In this document: piece by piece, positions 23,901-35,170 of the stretch
How positions within the stretch are numbered: position 1 is the first letter of the stretch
Layout of the letters: the number at the start of each line of letters is the position of its first letter
Origin: Leuctra nigra
Taxonomy: Eukaryota > Arthropoda > Insecta > Plecoptera > Leuctridae
Reading direction: 5' to 3'
NCBI GenBank assembly: GCA_934045905.1
Contig: OW203773.1
Coordinates: 17,719,246 to 17,783,245, forward strand
DNA: 64,000 nt
Program-made: the position numbers and the translations under genes
Notes under the pieces: generated by a model
Database searches by the model: none
Told to the model about the DNA's origin: nothing
What the model saw: the letters and a program-made list of their open reading frames with translations, nothing else

Positions 23901-26900
23901 TAACTCTCCTCCCTCTAGTATGGATCGTCACATTGCTTCCCTCGGGATCATCATGCTCCAGAACTTCATGTGCCACAAAACCCTCTTCCCGTCTGTGCCT
24001 ATGAGAAATCTTCAGAGACCTCCTAAACTTCTTCGTTGCTTTAGCCCAACACTTTCCTCGCATCACCGTGTCCACTCTAATGTATATTGCAATACACAGG
24101 AGTATGAATACTATCACCCCCATGATCATGTAGGTTAGGGTGCCTTTGTTGCCTTGATGAGAACTTTCCTGGGAGTCTTCCGAAGAAGTTTTTGAATTGT
24201 CTGACGGCTTGGTGTCTGTAGATACAGATTTAGTGTGGCTCGGTGCCTTTGATCTGCCCTGTGTGAAACTTGGGAAGACATCTGGAGTGACTTCTGATGC
24301 TGGCATTGTGTTCGTGAAATCTGTTCCGGTTTCAGATGTTTCTGGTGGCGTTGGCATGGGAACGGGGGTTGTCTCGTCATTGTACTCATTATCCTGACTA
24401 ACGGCCGTTGATGTGTCTTCAATAAAACCTAGAAAATCATCTGATCTATCTGGTGGTGTTTGGATGGGAACCTCCGTTGTTGCAGGAAGAACCCGGCGAA
24501 GAAGATAAAATCCATCAGACGAATATTCTTTACTTTCGAAGACGATCATCGATGGAGTGTCCTCGATCTTAGTACAAGCGACTTTCTTACGATCCCCAAC
24601 AATCATAAAGAATACACAGTCAGAGTTGTCTGAAATTCCAGAAGTAGAAACCCCTATCGTCAAACTGCTTATATGACCTATGTCTTGATTAGATACCGTG
24701 TTGGAAAAGTATAGGTAAAGGAGAATTTGGTTGCCATAGCGATTATCGTCGAGGTTATCTAATCCACATGAATATACTCTAGTGGCGACAATAGAGACAC
24801 GAATTGCGGTTCCAATGAGTTCCTGTGGCAATCCCAAAGAAATCCGCGTTTTTGTTGAACCCTTCCCGACGCTTTTCACTGATGTTGTACCACTGAAGTC
24901 AAGTATCCAACTGTCCGTCTCGAGGACCCCGTTGAACGAGTCCTGAAGGTCCACGATGGCGTAGACGAGAGAAGACAACTCTTGGATCGCCGTGGGGTTG
25001 CCGGAATCCAAGAGGGCCGGCGACATAAATTCCTGAACAATAACGATGATGTGCGTGGTAGTTCGGTCGTCTCTCACACTGAGCTGATTCTTGATCTTAA
25101 GGTACTCGTCGATGGGCCCCAGGAACTCCTCGAGTTGCTTCACCGGGACCGGGAAAATGTCGCATCTATAAGGAACATAGTGATGATCATTCATTAGAGT
25201 AAAAAAAAATCCCTGTGAGACACGAAATTTGAATATCTAGTTGTTGGAATCGAGCAGTACCATACTCAAAAGAAATGCCATATTTACCACTACTAGTAAA
25301 CGTAACTTATTACATTGGATTCCATAGATAAGATTATTAGTACCTACGCAGTCTTGTGGCTATTCAAAGCAATTCCGCAAATATCTCGTTGCGGATCTAT
25401 TGAGCTTGTGATTATAATAGACAAAAAGTTGTATTGAAACTCTTGTTACTCGTGGCTCAAAGTAACTCATCTATTGCCTAGTAATCGCATGATCAATATT
25501 ATTTTCCTCAAAGGTGGCAACAGCTGCATCTATGGTGGGATTATACATAAGAGATGACGTTCCTTGTGACAAGCTTCTCTTCTCACCCTAGAAGGCCATG
25601 AATAGCATTGATGAGAAGTTTGTCACCGTGACAAAGAGAGTTATCACTTATGGTGATACTAGCGCTCGGCCGTTTTAGAAAATTGAGAGAGAAAAATTAA
25701 TTCATAAGTGGTTGTAACTTTGATAGGATGTTCACAACGATCAGTCTGAATGTATACTTATTAGTATCACTTTTTAATCTTTACTTCGTGCCTTGTTACT
25801 TCGTTTAATTCGCGCCGGATTTCAACAAAACCGAACAAAACTATGAAATTTCCGATACGATTGGAGACCATACCCGGGAACCAATTGATCTCAAAATTTA
25901 ATCATGAATAGATAAAAGACAAACTTAGGGTTATTACTTGTCACATTTTTTAAATTAAATTCCATATAGCACCCAGCGCGACAAGAAAATATACCATTTT
26001 TCATCAAAAATCAACTAATTAACAAAGCAAAAAGTTAAAAATGTACCAAGGGATACCCCTATGTTTGTATTTTATATAATCATGGTAACGATTTCAAATA
26101 ATTTCGTCAACCCATTTAGTCTCCATCGTATCCAAAAAAAGTGCCTGAAACACGCGGCAAAATCGCTAGCGCTTGCAGCACCTTATATAGGCACCGTACG
26201 TTTATATCCCCAGCGCCACCAGCGAGAGAAATCGACAAAATTGTACGGGCAAGGATCTTCAATTTTAGCATCTCTCATTAGTCATTGGTCGTGGCCATAG
26301 CAACGATAAAAGTCAGCAGATAACTCAAAATAGCTTAGAATTGGTAATAGAGTGGAGAAAACTAATAATTTTATCAGATTCGGTGGAGTTTTTGACACTT
26401 CATACATTTTGCACAACGAAATATCCTGTGGCAATTATTATCAAGCGATCGGAGCGAGCGACTCCGCTTGAAACTTATGGCACAAATCTCTTTTTTTTGT
26501 GAATTTGTGTTTTTTGCATTAAATTTTAAACGAAGTAACGGATCTGGCCAATTTTTTTCACATAAGATTATTTACTATCTAATGCAGAAGGCTATTGATT
26601 TTTCAACAAAATCGATCTATTATAGTTTCATCGGAAACTTGATTGTAGTTTGTAGATATCTTGGCTATAGAGAGCTTGGCAATATGAAAGAATCTCTGCG
26701 TTCAAATTGACTGGAATCATTTTACCGATCATCATAAAATTGTGAATGGTCATTGGGACCTGCATTATAAGTATATTTTGATACTCTCCGACAAACATGT
26801 AATGAATTTCAAGAGTATAAATGAAATAAACCTATATAAAAAAATTATATCACTGCTTCATTGATGAACTTACTAACATATTATCCATTCTAATTCTAAG

Positions 26901-29900
26901 TACCATTATAAAACATTATGTAAATATATTTTGTAACCATATTGGATAGCTTGCCGAACTCCTGTCCCTCCTCTTCCTCCTCATGTCCTGTCTCCTGTGA
27001 CTCCTGTCGTGTCAATTGACATTGACAGGAATTGTTAAACTATTTTGAAATTCTGTCAGTGATTATTATTTCTGTTTGGCGATGCTCTCTTGAAAGTTTT
27101 TAGTTAATTTAAGTTTAATTGGTAGTAACTAGTAATCTAACCATTTTCTGGAGAAATATTGATCTTTTCTGTAATCCTGGGAGTGACGGGAAAGTCTTTG
27201 CTTATCTTGGGTTTATATTGAATGTGAGTAGGTTTTGTGGCAATCTTGCCAGTCTCTGACGAAAATTTGAACTCTTCTGTGCTCCTGTATGGTTTATTTA
27301 CGGAATTTCGATTAGATCATGGCAGCGATCATAGTCATTGTTAGATATGCTGCACATACCGGTGCTCGCTTATCAACGCGTTACACCGAGCGTTTTCCTA
27401 GTTAAAAAAGAGTAATGTTTACTAACTGCTGCAACTAAGGGTCTGAGGATCCCGTCACGAGTTGCTAATTTTAGCCACCCATCGCACTGTCTGGATTTTC
27501 AGAAACAAAAGAGAATCAACACTCGGTACCTTTCGCATCCTAGCAGGCTATTTGGGTCTCGATAGTGTTTGCAGGGTTGCCAGACTTCCTCCCAGTACTT
27601 GACCTTGCTCCAACAGGCATTTCCAAAACTGATGTCATTGTAGAGGCATTCCCGTGTCATCAGATTGTAGTTGGCAACATTGCGGGCTATGCGCACGGTA
27701 CCTAGGAGGCACAAAAGATGAATTAGTATAATCATACAGCGGGGTGTATCAAGGTGTGTGAATACCTTGGTGGTATATGACCATATTGGGGTTGGGGTAG
27801 GGGGGGGGGGGTGCACGACACCATATTTAAGATATGTAATCAATTTTGAGCGCTCACTTTTAAGTATTTTTTATTTGAATTATAAGTGTTAAAAAGTTCA
27901 TACTGTCATACTGTTCTGTCATACCGCCTCACACGAAAGGCAGATGATGATCTTAATTAAATACGGGGGTTTATTCCCCCCACCTGCTTCGCTGAAACCT
28001 CGTCGGGGAGATTACCCCCTCCCTCCCCCCCCCAAAAAAAAAATTATAATTTGAAAAAAAAACATGCACTATGCCTAATATGAAGAAATGGGTTTAAAGA
28101 ACATTTAGTGAATGTTTTGAGTTCATATCACCAACTCCGCCCTATAATCAAAAATGCTCCCCATGGCCCCCAAAATACCTATATACAAATTTGATTTATA
28201 CCGTAGCCTATGTTGATAAGCTAGTTTTGCTGTTCAGTGGTGAAATTTTTACATGTTTATCATCTAACCCCTTTTGTTTACGCCATTAATTAAACATTAG
28301 CATTAATAACCTGCAGTTGTGTCTGCCCAGCTGATCCGAACGCCACCTATCTCTGTGGTTGTCAACGCCGGACAACTCGGTGCGTCATGGATCACATAAA
28401 TTTCACACCCCGCGTTTCCAAAAGAAACAGTATTCCAATAACCAGTGTCGATGTTCTTCTCTGTACTGAAAGTACACAGGATAGGCATTTGTGTGGAATC
28501 ATCGGACGCTTCACGATGACATATCGTGTTATTCACGAACGTAGATCTCATATCGCCTTCGACATCGTGGAATAACTTTTCTTCGTACACAAATTTACAT
28601 GTGACGTTGATAGTATAGTTGTTAATATCAGGAGAGATCCCGTCCGGAATGTGCACGTCTAGTTTAGGTGATCGCTGACAGATGGCGCAAGTGAAGGTGT
28701 GGTCTGAGTCCACGAGACGCCATTGGCCGGTTCCCATGTTGATGGCGCCCAACGTGCCGTTGCCTTCCAATGTGCCGTTAGCCAGTTCCACAGGAGTTAG
28801 TGGCTGTAGAATACAGAAGACAGGGTCATGTAGATGGATATGTTTATGTTTGTGCAGGGTTATTGAGTCACTGTGGAGGTGAAAGCAACTTCTTGTGATG
28901 TCATTATCATCTTAAGACGGCTGGGTAGTGAGTTTGACCTTGAAGAGTTTTTTAATCGATTTTTATCAATATCTTTTTCCAGTGTAATTGTTAACAAAAT
29001 AGGGCTATGGACGTGAATTCAGAACAGTTCACTGAAAATAATTGCAAAGTTTGGAATAAGCTATTAGTTTTATTGTGTCCAACAGGTGTTTAGAACCCGA
29101 AAATTACTAAATTTTCGGGTTCTAAACACAGCTTATTCCAAACCATGAAATTATTTTCAGTGAATTGTTCTGAATTCACGTCCATAGCCCTATTTTGATA
29201 ACAATTACACTGGAAAAAGATATTGATAAAAATCGATTTAAAAACTCGTCAAGGCCACGCTCACTACCAAGCCCTCTTAAGATGAAAGAGGAGAATGTAT
29301 ACCCAAACTTATTGGGGTCAAATTACAATATTTCGCAACATTGTGATATTTCCAATTGTTAATTCCAGACAACCGAAAATGCAGTTTAAAGGTTTGGAGA
29401 AATGTGTTTGCAGTTGCTTCTTCTTTTGAATATTACAGTTTTGCAGTTAACGGTATGTTGTGTGAGTGTACGTGTGCACCGTAAGACTTGGCAGCGTGTG
29501 GTGACCACTCTACAAAATGGCTTCAATTATATAACTCTGAAGTGAATCTCATTTTGAACGTACAATAGCAATGAACCGACCTTGGTTGGGATTCCCTGTG
29601 GCATATCCCATGTGACAGACTCTCCATTTCTCTTCAGTCCAAGTGGGACTTCCCCACTGCACTGCAGCGCCATCTCTGGCGTGATCTCCGTACTAGCAAG
29701 CAGCGAGAATCCCGGATACTTTGTACTGCACAGCGCCTGGATAGTGGCGTGATCTACCGGGGTTGTTGGAACCACACTATAGACTGTATGTTCTTGCACT
29801 GGCTTGTAGTAGGAGACGCAGTCGCCACGCGCAGGTGTCATGGCGGCGAGGAGGATGATGCCGGTCAAGTAGTGGGCTGTAGTGCCGGACATTCTGCTTG

Positions 29901-32900
29901 TATAGATACTGCTTCCTTCCACTTAAAGGAGAAATGGAAGATAGAATAGAATGATTACCTAATGTCTTGGATAATAATGGCTATGAATATATACTTAACA
30001 ACAGCATGCTCACAAAAATTTAAAATGTGTACTGAAGTGCAGTCTTTATTATAAAATACTATTAAAAAATGCACTCTATTTCAAACTGAAGTAAGGTGCA
30101 TTAGTATTAAAATTTATACCTTTCAATTTGTAATCATTAACGGATTGCGATATTAGTAAAATTGAAATTATTTACATATTTTTGGTGGTCCCAAACTAAT
30201 TTTATTTTTTGTTAAGAATGGTATAAGTACTGGACTACCCCTCATTAAAAAAAAAATAGATTATATGCTTCACGGACTCGTATTCTGTAACTAAATCGAA
30301 TTCATTTGGGGCTGAAAACATTTCACGGTCATAAGGATAACATGGATCTGATATTATTTAAGGCCATCTTGATTTCGTTTCGGTTACAAAATATGAGCCC
30401 TGGCGATCACCATATTATTTCATTGCATTTTCGTTTCACACTGATAATGTTTTTAAGACAGCCACTTTGGTAAAACTTTTCTTTACATCCAAGCCCAAAG
30501 TTGCTAATAACTAATGTAAACAATCTAATCAATCAACACCTTTACCTGAGGCAAGAAGAACTTTTACTCTCCTATCCAATGTTTTGAATTATTAATTAGT
30601 AAAACTATCGGCACGTCTATGGTACTTTCAAGTCCGCCATGTTTTAAACTAAATGTCCCCCTAACTGTTTCTAGCTGACAATATCCTCGTCGTGTTTTGC
30701 TGATAGTGGATTATCGTTTATTTTAATTGTTTCTAATAGACGGACTTATCACAAATAGAAAGGTCGGGTTTAATGATTGGTGTCATGACCATCAGTTATT
30801 CCGCTTTATGACACCGGCCAGTTCGTCGCCCTAATACTTATTTGATCCATATCCACTTTTTCGCGAACGGAGAAAATCGACTTCAAAGTTTATGTGTTGT
30901 TCCTTGCTCAACGCCAATGTCTTCAAAGACGTTTGATGCATGAATATTAAGGAAATAAATCAGTTAATGATGTGCAGGCGAGAAAACCCCTTTTGGGCCC
31001 ATAGATTATTAGTTATTTGATACTTCCGGTTGGATATGGATGAAATGTGCTCACATTTTTTCATTTTTAGTAAGAATATGTGTTAAATTTTGATCCATAT
31101 CCATTTGCCCAATTGTTATTTACTTCCGTGTTGGGGACAATAACTGAATGGTGCCTCCAATAATGACTAGTCAAGGCAAACATGGTTTTGATGGTTAATG
31201 TTGCATCATAAAAGTATTAAAAAAGTAATTTTTGCCGAAAATATGACATAAAAAAACACTGAAATCATGTTAAAAATTGAGAATTCTTAACCAGAGTTCT
31301 TGGATATAGATAGAACAAGCACTGAGTAAACAGTCAGTGGCACTAACTCCAAAAAAGTGAAAAGTGGATATGGATCAAATAAGTACTAGGGCGACGAGTT
31401 GTTACACTAAATTAAAAACATTGCGAGTGTTGACTCTCTTTTGTTTCTGGAAATGAGAAACAGCGCGATGGGTGGCAAAAATTAGCAACTCTTTACGGGA
31501 TCTTCATACCCTTAGTTGCAGCAGTTAGTAAATATTACTGATTGCATGCATTCTTACAATAATACGCCACAGGTTATTTCGCTGTGAAAAATGTATGAAG
31601 TGTAAACAATTCCACTGAATCTGATAAAATTATTAGTTTGCTCCTCTCTTTTACCAATTCTGAGCTATTTTGAGTTTTCTGTTGATTTTTATCGGTTGCT
31701 ATGGCCACGGCCAATGAGAGTTGATGAAACTAAAGATTCTTCTATACGTACAGTTTTGCCGATTTCTCTCGCTAGTGGCGCTGGGGGTATGCACACTCGG
31801 TGCCTATTAACTATGTTGTTTCTAGATGCCAACCATACTTTAATTACCATATTCTAATTATTTTATTGAGTAGGTACTTAAGATCAATAAAATTGTCCCC
31901 GAAAAAGTTGCCTTCTTTGCATTGATAAAAAGATTTCCATCAATGTTACAATTTACTTAATTTTGTAACAGGGTATACTTACAGAATGTAATCTGGTGTT
32001 TCCAAATACAAAATTGCCAAACATTCAAGTGTATGGAGTCAGAATAATTGACGGTAAACTGGCTTAGCTGGAGCTGAATATCCCCACGGTGTTATTTTTT
32101 TTTATGTAGGTGGTTGGTTGCTCCTTATAATCAAACCCTCCCAGCCCACATGCTCGCCATCTGCGTTTGAAAATGACTCAGAATCTTGGAATGCGACCGT
32201 GGATGTACCTTAACCCTATTCTCCATCTCCCGCCCTGGAAGTAGTTGCCTGAACTCTTCTGATTCTTCTTCACCGCAGAGATAAGGACCCCGACAGAAAC
32301 ATCTTCGTCACGCTGAGGATGACGTCACTTCCCAGTGAGAGGTATCAGAGAAACGTCATCAGAACCAAGCTGGACCTCGTGGGTGAGAAACTAACTGCAT
32401 GAGATCAACACAAGACACGGAACAGGTTGGCTGAGTGGTAACGCTCTGAACTTGTATTCCGGAGGCCCGGGTTCGATTCCCGCGACCGGCCTTCCTGACT
32501 GTTTTTTTTCGTAGTTTTCCCTCAGTCGACAGGCAAATGTTGGGAAGGTACCCTTACTAATAGGCCACGACCGCCTCCTTCCCACCTTTCATCCTTACCC
32601 ACTCTTCACCATCATCTCCCAATCATCAACATAATCATTCATCCGTCGCCATTAGCCTCGCTGCAGAACAGTGCGACGTTAAGCCCCAGACAAAAAAATC
32701 AACACATGACAGTCTTTCCACTTGAGAGCCTTGGGATCAAAACACAGGGTAGATAGCGGTAGTTAGTGAAATATATGTGTATAGATGTTCTTATTTCATA
32801 TTTAACCCAAAAATAGTTTTTGAGGGTATCAAGTTTTGCTTCCATGTGTTGACTTTAGTACTGGCCCAGCAGAGTTGGAAGAATATTCTCTCATCACTTA

Positions 32901-34161
32901 AGGGGTCTATGTAGGTAGGTACAAAATGTATTTTCCAACTTTTTATTCCTTATTGAATACCTATTATTTTTAAACAAAGTTTTCTATAAATAAATATGTT
33001 TAGATGTTCATACATTTGATGAACTATATTCGACTAATTAATTATTTTCTACAGACGTCTCAATTTTATCAGGTTCAAACAAATGGTAGTTTTGCAAACT
33101 TCAAATCTTTGTTGTAATTTATTTCATAACTTAGATACTTCTGTCAACTATAGTTACCATTAACATGATATTTAACCGACGGATCTTCATGATTTTTGTG
33201 TGCATGTGGAGTGAAGTATATGTGACATAGTAAAACCTAAATTGGAACAATATTCTAAATTGATAAAAAAAAAATTGATTTAATTATTTCCATGAAATCG
33301 ATAGGTGGTCTATCGACTATTTATTTTTAGAAATTTTTGTATTAAAAAAAATAATAAATAGTGGTTTCACTCACTTCATAAAACATGTATTAACATGGGT
33401 TTAAAATATGTAAATTATATATTTTAAACTGCCTGAGATAATGGTACCGAAATTTTTTTAATTTTACATGTTAAATCGTAACTATTCCCACAAATAAGTG
33501 ATACGTGATGAAGCCACTTCTGGCAAGATGGCTACTATCAGGTCCACATATAGACTGATTTAAAAATTATCTAGGTGGCTCTGATTTTGAAAAAATTTCA
33601 CATGCAGTTTGGTTTTCCATATATCTGTTGGTGTTTTTATCCATTGTTGTAAAACACCAATAGATATATGGAAAACCAAACTGCATGTGAAATTTTTTGA
33701 AAATCAGAGCCACCTAGATAATTTTTAAATCGGTCTATTAATTTGTTTGTTTTTACATTTCGTGTTTCCATAAAGCAGTGAAAAAACAAAAAATAAATTA
33801 AATTGATGTTTAGCTAAAAATTTACTTTCTTGGCCATAACAAACAACTATTTTAAATATTTGTATTTATATTTATGCACCTGCGCCCTTGATAGCCGCCA
33901 TTTACCTAGTACCACAAAATCCACCAGAGGTCAGTTGTGTTCCTTATTTTCTCGAATACCTACATACTCCCCTTAAAGTGATGCCAGAGAGCTACAGACG
34001 TACAGCGTCTCCTAGAATTAGATGTTGCTGTTGGCATCATTGATCACAATATCTTTGTCTCAGTGTGTCTAGGGGGCACTGCTGGTCTCTTCCTCGGCGC
34101 AAGTCTTCTGAGTGGAGTGGAGTTCATCATATACATGCTGGTGCGTCCTTGTCGGCGCTGA
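17728..34161 (+). CDS. ppk-like: Pickpocket-like DEG/ENaC sodium channel, 5' part not found
   Basis: Six exons can be joined: 17728-17829 (or its identical copy 17856-17957), 18824-19010, 21176-21232, 22143-22254, 32279-32382 and 34064-34161. They sum to 660 nt (219 residues plus stop) with every phase matching. Visible family features in order: LHGPEDVP of the finger/palm region; QRRGCRF; YSSCAVEC; CNCSHHFMP; CTAEGIYCL; CDCAVGCSELE; then KLDLVV joined across the last intron to CLGGTAGLFLGASLLSGVE. This is the DEG/ENaC pre-M2 and M2 segment with its GLFLG pore motif. Pickpocket channels are trimeric amiloride-sensitive cation channels used in chemo-, mechano- or osmosensation and fluid handling. 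Exons for M1 and the N-terminus were not seen between 16.3 and 17.7 kb, so the gene may be incompletely assembled, extend through exons I missed, or be a decaying copy. The 10-kb fifth intron holds a complete gene on the other strand. AATAAA is at 34249-34254. Confidence 0.85.
18560..18910 (+). repeat. Triplicated 5' part of a pickpocket exon
   Basis: Three copies starting at 18573, 18699 and 18824 (periods 126 and 125) of the last bases of an intron plus about 90 nt of exon. Copy 1 has TAG as its third codon. Copy 2 is open for 42 codons, then runs through copied intron sequence into TGA. Only copy 3 continues into the full exon ending at the donor after 19010. Copies 1 and 2 are decoy 3' splice sites leading to stops. 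Confidence 0.88.
19755..20100. mobile_element. Fold-back MITE, family 2, in a pickpocket intron
   Basis: Two arms of about 150 bp, nearly exact reverse complements: left ACACTCCGTGTAAAAATACC ... CTTGGCGCATCGT, right ACGATGCGCCAAGTATATTT ... ACGGAGTGTTTTTTAT. Another copy at 63650-64000 and a half copy at 40515-40636. Confidence 0.9.
20740..21012 (-). repeat. Dispersed repeat ending in a CGTACGACTTGGCTGG motif
   Basis: The motif CCGTACGACTTGGCTGG plus GAGCGACCGCTCC recurs at 29445-29520, 35940-36000 and 44508-44540, with neighbouring ATATTTCGCAACA and GGTATGTTG blocks shared between the first two. Confidence 0.6.
21866..22006. repeat. Inverted repeat in a pickpocket intron
   Basis: Arms of about 36 bp (GGCCGAGATCGGATTCCATA, AGAATGGAATTGGG and the reverse CCCAATTCCATTCTGATGGA, ATCCGGTCACGGCC) around a spacer of about 65 nt. 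Confidence 0.8.
22277..22762. mobile_element. Harbinger-like element, copy 1, starting 23 nt after a pickpocket splice donor
   Basis: Begins GGTGGTGGAATCGCGAGCGA and ends AGCCGAGCGCTTCTCC. Internally parallel to 55133-55661 (shared ATTGGTTCACGGGTTTTGC, CCGGCGCCTAATTAAC, AGACTGATCATGT). Confidence 0.65.
22779..22816. repeat. Perfect 18-bp hairpin
   Basis: GACAAACATGGAAACCAG, two-base loop AA, then its exact complement. Confidence 0.9.
23857..29922 (-). CDS. Single-pass membrane protein of unknown family, nested in the pickpocket intron
   Basis: Four exons on the minus strand: 29922-29581, 28803-28311, 27701-27530 and 25165-23857, giving 771 residues with all junctions in phase (0, 1, 2). The N-terminus has a signal peptide best read from the second Met (MSGTTAHYLTGIILLAAMTP). 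The ectodomain of about 650 residues has many Cys and N-glycosylation sequons. It includes a stretch patterned like the hormone-receptor motif of adhesion GPCRs (GGVRISWADTTAGTV, then RECLY, GNACW, WQPC). After this comes an alpha/beta region that could be GAIN-like (CDIFPVPVKQLEEFL onward), then a Ser/Thr/Pro-rich mucin-like stalk. One membrane helix (YMIMGVIVFILLCIAIYI) is followed by a basic cytoplasmic tail of about 71 residues. There is no GPS cleavage signature and no seven-helix bundle. I do not recognise a named family. It is entirely inside one pickpocket intron, antisense to it, and its third intron is filled with transposons. Confidence 0.8.
25652..26182. mobile_element. Harbinger-like element, copy 2
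   Basis: 531 bp, opposite orientation to the copy at 55133-55661. Starts GGTGATACTAGCGCTCGGCC and ends CGCTTGCAGCACC. Flanked by TTAT on both sides. It lies in the last intron of the nested minus-strand gene. Confidence 0.72.
26190..27530 (-). mobile_element. Element family 2, interrupted by a family 1 element
   Basis: 26190-26440 and 27407-27530 together match the uninterrupted copy at 31420-31810 in reverse. The interruption is 26447-27406. One end reads GGCACCG (26190s), the other, on the minus strand, GGTACCGAGTGTTG at 27530, which coincides with the splice donor of the nested gene. Confidence 0.75.
26447..27406 (-). mobile_element. Family 1 element inserted into family 2
   Basis: Starts near GCGATCGGAGCGAGCGACTCC and ends ACGCGTTACACCGAGCGTTTTC-CTAGTT, the two ends of family 1. 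No open frame of note. Confidence 0.7.
28912..29281. mobile_element. Fold-back MITE, family of 5863-6250
   Basis: Arms share ATCGATTTTTATCAATATC, CAGTGTAATTGTTAACAAAA and GTGAATTCAGAACAGTTCA with the dsRNase A intron copy. Located in the first intron of the nested gene. Confidence 0.88.
30824..31403. mobile_element. DNA element with about 40-bp terminal inverted repeats
   Basis: Left end CGTCGCCCTAATACTTATTT followed by GATCCATATCCACTTTTT. The right end at about 31365-31403 is the reverse complement with one or two changes. About 580 bp, non-coding, inside the large pickpocket intron, directly followed by the family 2 element. Confidence 0.82.
31420..31810 (+). mobile_element. Family 2 element, uninterrupted copy
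   Basis: From CGAGTGTTGACTCTC to GTATGCACACTCGGTGCC. Matches 26190-27530 in reverse apart from the family 1 insertion there. Confidence 0.78.
32419..32697 (+). repeat. Complete tRNA-headed SINE with target-site duplication
   Basis: Head GGTTGGCTGAGTGGTAACGC (A box) and GGGTTCGATTCCCG (B box), body with CCCTCAGTCGACAGGC and AGGCCACGACCGCCTCC, tail GACGTTAAGCCCCAGAC plus A7. Flanks ATCAACACAAGACA (32404-32417) and ATCAACACATGACA (32698-32711) form a 13-of-14 target duplication. The tail lies 37 nt downstream of pickpocket exon 32279-32382, as intron. Confidence 0.9.
33490..33955. repeat. Dispersed repeat broken by a fold-back insertion
   Basis: 33490-33535 and 33760-33955 correspond to 58038-58305 (AAGTGATACGTGATG-AGCC, CGTGTTTCCA-A-GCAGTGAAAAA, GGCCATAACAAACAACTA, ATCCACCAGAGGTCAG). 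The intervening 33560-33740 is a hairpin absent from the other copy. Confidence 0.8.
33560..33740. mobile_element. Near-perfect fold-back element
   Basis: Arms of about 75 bp (left AAAAATTATCTAGGTGGCTC ... CCATATATCTGTTGGTG, right CACCAATAGATATATGG ... GAGCCACCTAGATAATTTT) around a loop of roughly 20-25 nt. Confidence 0.92.
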
Positions 34162-34248
34162 TGCAGTGGAAGATCAGAACCCCAGAGGTAGAAGGACGGA
34201 AGCCTATTTCAATGTCTATCAATAACTCGTTATTCATCCAATTATATG

Positions 34249-34254
34249 AATAAA
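34249..34254 (+). promoter_or_regulatory. Polyadenylation signal of the pickpocket gene
   Basis: AATAAA 88 nt past the pickpocket stop codon, a suitable position for 3' end formation. Confidence 0.5.
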
Positions 34255-34892
34255 ATTGGATTTTTGTGATGAATAATTGGAATGTTTATACAAACAAAAA
34301 ATGTTTGGTGGCGGAAGTGATAGACCATGAGCCAGGCTTACTGTACCCCCGCCCCCCCCCCCCCTTCCCGCCTGCTGCGGAAGGTATAAAAGTAGTTTTG
34401 GGTACCTCAAGGTCGCACATTACACTTTACATGTTTGATTCCTGCCCTTTGGTGGAACCAATGAACAACCCCCAGTGGAGCGCAAAGGGTGTGTTTTGGT
34501 AATTTTTTTATTTTTTATGGGCTAACGGTGCAAGATAATTACAAACAGTTTGCACGTTTGAGTATGGGATGGCATATGTAGTTGTATCCAAATATTTTTG
34601 TAAGGGTAATATCAATCATCAAATGTTTGGAAATGGGAATAACATAAAATAGTTTTGATGGCAGTCAATCTCTTCGTAATAAAAAGTGTTCATGAATGTG
34701 ACATCAAGATTTCTGTATTTTGTGTTAACAACCTGCTTTAATGGAGTGTAGTGTTTTTTTATAGGAATATAATGGATATTTTCAAAAAATTTGTCAACAT
34801 TTTGATATGATGGTTTTGCCCGTACAAAAGTACGTGCATATATTTTCCAATGTCATAGAAATTTATATTGTGAACAAATCTATATAATTTTT

Positions 34893-35170
34893 GAGCGAGC
34901 GAAGCGAGCGTCTCCTTTTAGCTCTTTTGGCACGGACCTCTGTTTTTTTTCTTTTTTTTTCTTTGTTGGGTGAGGCTGTACAGGTCACAGTTTTTCTTCG
35001 ATCGAGCTGAAATTTTGCACACATGTAGAGACAACCTTTTCTGTTTGCAGCCTCCAATTTTCTTTGAAATCCATTCATTGGTTAAAATTTAAATAAACAT
35101 CTCCTGATAGGCTGAAAAATGAAAATGGTCTTCGATAAATCTGAGCCAACTCATATTTTGCATGGTCATT
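34893..35170 (-). mobile_element. Family 1 element fragment
   Basis: GAGCGAGCGAAGCGAGCGTC end followed by the conserved GAAATTTTGCACACATGT and ATCCATTCATTGGTTAAA blocks also seen at 8.2-8.7 kb in the opposite orientation. Confidence 0.65.

Noticed and set aside
24135..24422. 95-residue minus-strand ORF
   Set aside because: Alternative frame within the last exon of the nested gene.
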